A stretch of 5,521 bases of DNA, taken from the NCBI GenBank assembly GCA_016210935.1, contig JACQTH010000356.1, forward strand, positions 1-5,521, read 5' to 3'. Positions 3,760 through 5,521 of the stretch are shown in pieces. Below the pieces are notes generated by a model. It made no database searches, was not told where the DNA came from, and saw only the letters and a program-made list of their open reading frames with translations. Numbering within the stretch: position 1 is the stretch's first letter; each line of letters opens with the position of its first letter. The translations under genes and the position numbers were made by a program. This stretch comes from Acidobacteriota bacterium (lineage in GTDB: Bacteria > Acidobacteriota > Vicinamibacteria > Vicinamibacterales > JACQTH01).

Positions 3760-5521
3760 ATGCATACCCGCGAGCAACTGCTCGACCTCATTCGCGAAAA
3801 AGTCCACCACCCTGCGTCCGCGCGCGAGCTGATGCAGGTCCTGCGCATTCCGCGCGAGGAGCGCGTCGCCTTCAAACGGCAGTTGAAGGGACTCGTGTCC
3901 GGCGGAGATCTGATCCAAATCAGGGGAAATCGGTTCGGTCTCGCCGACAAGATGGACCTGGTCGTGGGTCGTCTCCAGACGCATCCAAACGGTTTCGGCT
4001 TCGTCGTACCCGAGCGGCCCGCTGACGGCGGAGATGTCTTCGTGGCTTCCGCGAATCTCAAGGACGCCGTGCATGGCGATCGGGTGCTCGCGCGCGTCGA
4101 ACATCGCCGTGACGATGGACGCGTCGAAGGCCGGATTGTCCGAATCCTGGAACGGGGAAACGCGAGGCTGGTCGGCCGCTACGAAGCCGATCAGCAGGGC
4201 TTCGGCTACGTCGTGCCCTTCGACCGCCGAATCCTCCATGACGTGCAGATCCCGCGCGGCGAGAGCTACAGCGCGAAATCGGGCGAGATGGTGACCGTCG
4301 AGCTCACGCGATGGCCATCGCCCACCCGCGATCCTGCGGGCCGCGTGATCGAGGTCCTGGGCGGCATCGACGCCCCTGGTGTCGACACGACCATCATGCT
4401 CCGCAAGTACGGCATTCCCGACGAGCACGGCGACGAAGCCGTCGAGGAGGCACGGCGCATCACCGCGGCACATGGTCTCGGTCGAGGTAAAGGCGAAATC
4501 CCCGTTGATGCGTTGCGGCGTCTGAACGCGCGCCGACAGGACACGGTGGACCGGACCGATTTCCGCGCCTGGCCTACGGTCACGATCGACGGCGAGCAGG
4601 CCCGTGACTTCGACGATGCGATTTCGCTCGAGCGGCTGCCGAACGGGAACTACTGGCTTGGCGTGCACATCGCCGACGTGTCGCACTATGTGCGCGAGGA
4701 CACCGCGCTCGACAGCGAAGCGTACGAGCGATCGACCTCCGTCTATTTCCCCGACCGCGCCGTGCACATGTTCCCGGAGGAGCTGTCGACCGGGCTGTGC
4801 AGCCTGAATCCCGGCGTCGATCGGCTGGTGCAGTCCGCGTTGATGGAAGTGGACCGGCATGGCGAGGTCGTCCGGTACGAACTGCACGACGGGGTCATCA
4901 ACTGCGACGATCGGATGACGTATACCGGCGTGAACGCGATTCTGACGAATCGCGACCCTGAATTGATGCGGCGGTACCAGCGCCTCGTGCCGATGTTCGA
5001 ACGGATGCGCGAGCTCTACGAGATTCTGAACGGACGCCGGCAGCGACGCGGCGCCATCGATCTCGATCTCGAAGAGCCCGAGCTCCTCATGACGGAAGGC
5101 GGGGAGGTGGAGGCCATCATCGCGCTGGAGCGCAACGTCGCCCACCGGCTCATCGAGGAGTTCATGCTGCTGGCCAACGAGACCGTGGCGACGCACCTCG
5201 AAGAGGCGGGCGCGCCATCGCTGTATCGGATTCACGAACAGCCGGACCCGCTGAAGGTCGAGAAGTTCGAAGAGTTCCTCACGACCCTGGGCTACAGTCT
5301 CGGAGCGCCGGCTCACGCGGTACGCCCTCGGCATTTTCAGCGGCTGATGGTAAAGCTGCAGGACCGGCCCGAAGAGAAGCCTGTGGCGTCGCTGTTGTTG
5401 CGAACGATGCAGAAGGCCCGGTACTCACCGGACAACGTCGGACATTTCGGCCTCGCTGCCTCGAGCTACACCCATTTCACCTCGCCGATTCGACGGTATC
5501 CGGATCTCGTGGTGCACCGGG
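3760..5521 (+). CDS. rnr: Ribonuclease R, 3' end beyond the window
   Basis: RNase R is a processive 3'-to-5' exoribonuclease that degrades structured RNA. The 587 codons present run open to the right edge. The order is a winged-helix-like N-terminus (about 1-62, MHTREQLLDLIREKV), two cold-shock-type RNA-binding domains with matching entries VVGRLQTHPNGFGFVVPE (68-85) and LVGRYEADQQGFGYVVPFD (137-155), then the RNB catalytic domain from about 265. The metal-binding motif TIDGEQARDFDDA has aspartates D277, D283, D285 and D286, spaced as the four catalytic aspartates of E. coli RNase R, and Y329 in SVYFP matches its RNA-stacking tyrosine. Further family motifs are HIADVSHYV (303-311), RGAIDLDLEEPEL (430-442) and HFTSPIRRYPDLV (572-584). 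The end of RNB and the C-terminal S1 domain, usually another 130-200 residues, are missing. The ATG at 3760 gives a typical start but lacks a near Shine-Dalgarno; the closest purine run (3730-3737) is 22 bases away inside the repeat element. Confidence 0.96.
   Translation, partial: MHTREQLLDLIREKVHHPASARELMQVLRIPREERVAFKRQLKGLVSGGDLIQIRGNRFGLADKMDLVVGRLQTHPNGFGFVVPERPADGGDVFVASANLKDAVHGDRVLARVEHRRDDGRVEGRIVRILERGNARLVGRYEADQQGFGYVVPFDRRILHDVQIPRGESYSAKSGEMVTVELTRWPSPTRDPAGRVIEVLGGIDAPGVDTTIMLRKYGIPDEHGDEAVEEARRITAAHGLGRGKGEIPVDALRRLNARRQDTVDRTDFRAWPTVTIDGEQARDFDDAISLERLPNGNYWLGVHIADVSHYVREDTALDSEAYERSTSVYFPDRAVHMFPEELSTGLCSLNPGVDRLVQSALMEVDRHGEVVRYELHDGVINCDDRMTYTGVNAILTNRDPELMRRYQRLVPMFERMRELYEILNGRRQRRGAIDLDLEEPELLMTEGGEVEAIIALERNVAHRLIEEFMLLANETVATHLEEAGAPSLYRIHEQPDPLKVEKFEEFLTTLGYSLGAPAHAVRPRHFQRLMVKLQDRPEEKPVASLLLRTMQKARYSPDNVGHFGLAASSYTHFTSPIRRYPDLVVHR

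Noticed and set aside
3691..5334. 547-residue open frame on the minus strand opposite rnr
   Set aside because: Its codons are exactly aligned with those of rnr, so it would stop only where rnr uses TTA, CTA or TCA, which are rare in GC-rich genes. RNase R on the + strand has full motifs, and the antisense product has no recognisable domain.

Overview
The window is GC-rich chromosomal DNA from a bacterium. Every gene I can support lies on the + strand, in the order ftsE, ftsX, small unknown gene, glycerate 2-kinase gene, rnr (cut by the right edge). GC-rich codons, FtsEX, a MOFRL-family glycerate kinase, and several hairpin-type repeats between genes are compatible with an Acidobacteriota genome (for example a Vicinamibacteria-like lineage). 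That placement rests on general resemblance and recollection of similar intergenic repeats, not on a phylogenetic test.

Layout. Positions 1-179 hold two copies of an 81-base tandem repeat, ending in a strong hairpin just before ftsE. Positions 180-1729 hold the ftsE-ftsX pair, joined by a one-base TGATG overlap; it encodes the ATPase and membrane subunit of the divisome ABC-type complex that controls peptidoglycan hydrolysis. Positions 1730-1998 are a mosaic non-coding stretch: a 66-base inverted repeat, a CCCAC-rich run, two compact palindromes and a plausible sigma-70 promoter. Positions 1999-2289 encode a 96-residue helical protein of unknown function. It runs straight into the glycerate 2-kinase gene, whose start is unclear and may be a CTG overlapping the previous stop codon. 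Positions 3663-3759 are almost filled by a second hairpin element of about 66-70 bases. From 3760 to the end is the 5' portion of rnr, with the RNase R helix-turn-helix, cold-shock and most of the RNB catalytic domain.

Functionally these are housekeeping genes: cell division, entry of glycerate into lower glycolysis, and RNA turnover. I see no defence system, mobile gene, CRISPR array, tRNA or rRNA. The parts worth a second look are the intergenic repeat elements, the unknown small protein coupled to the kinase gene, and the odd kinase start. I do not think the window contains a new multi-gene system.
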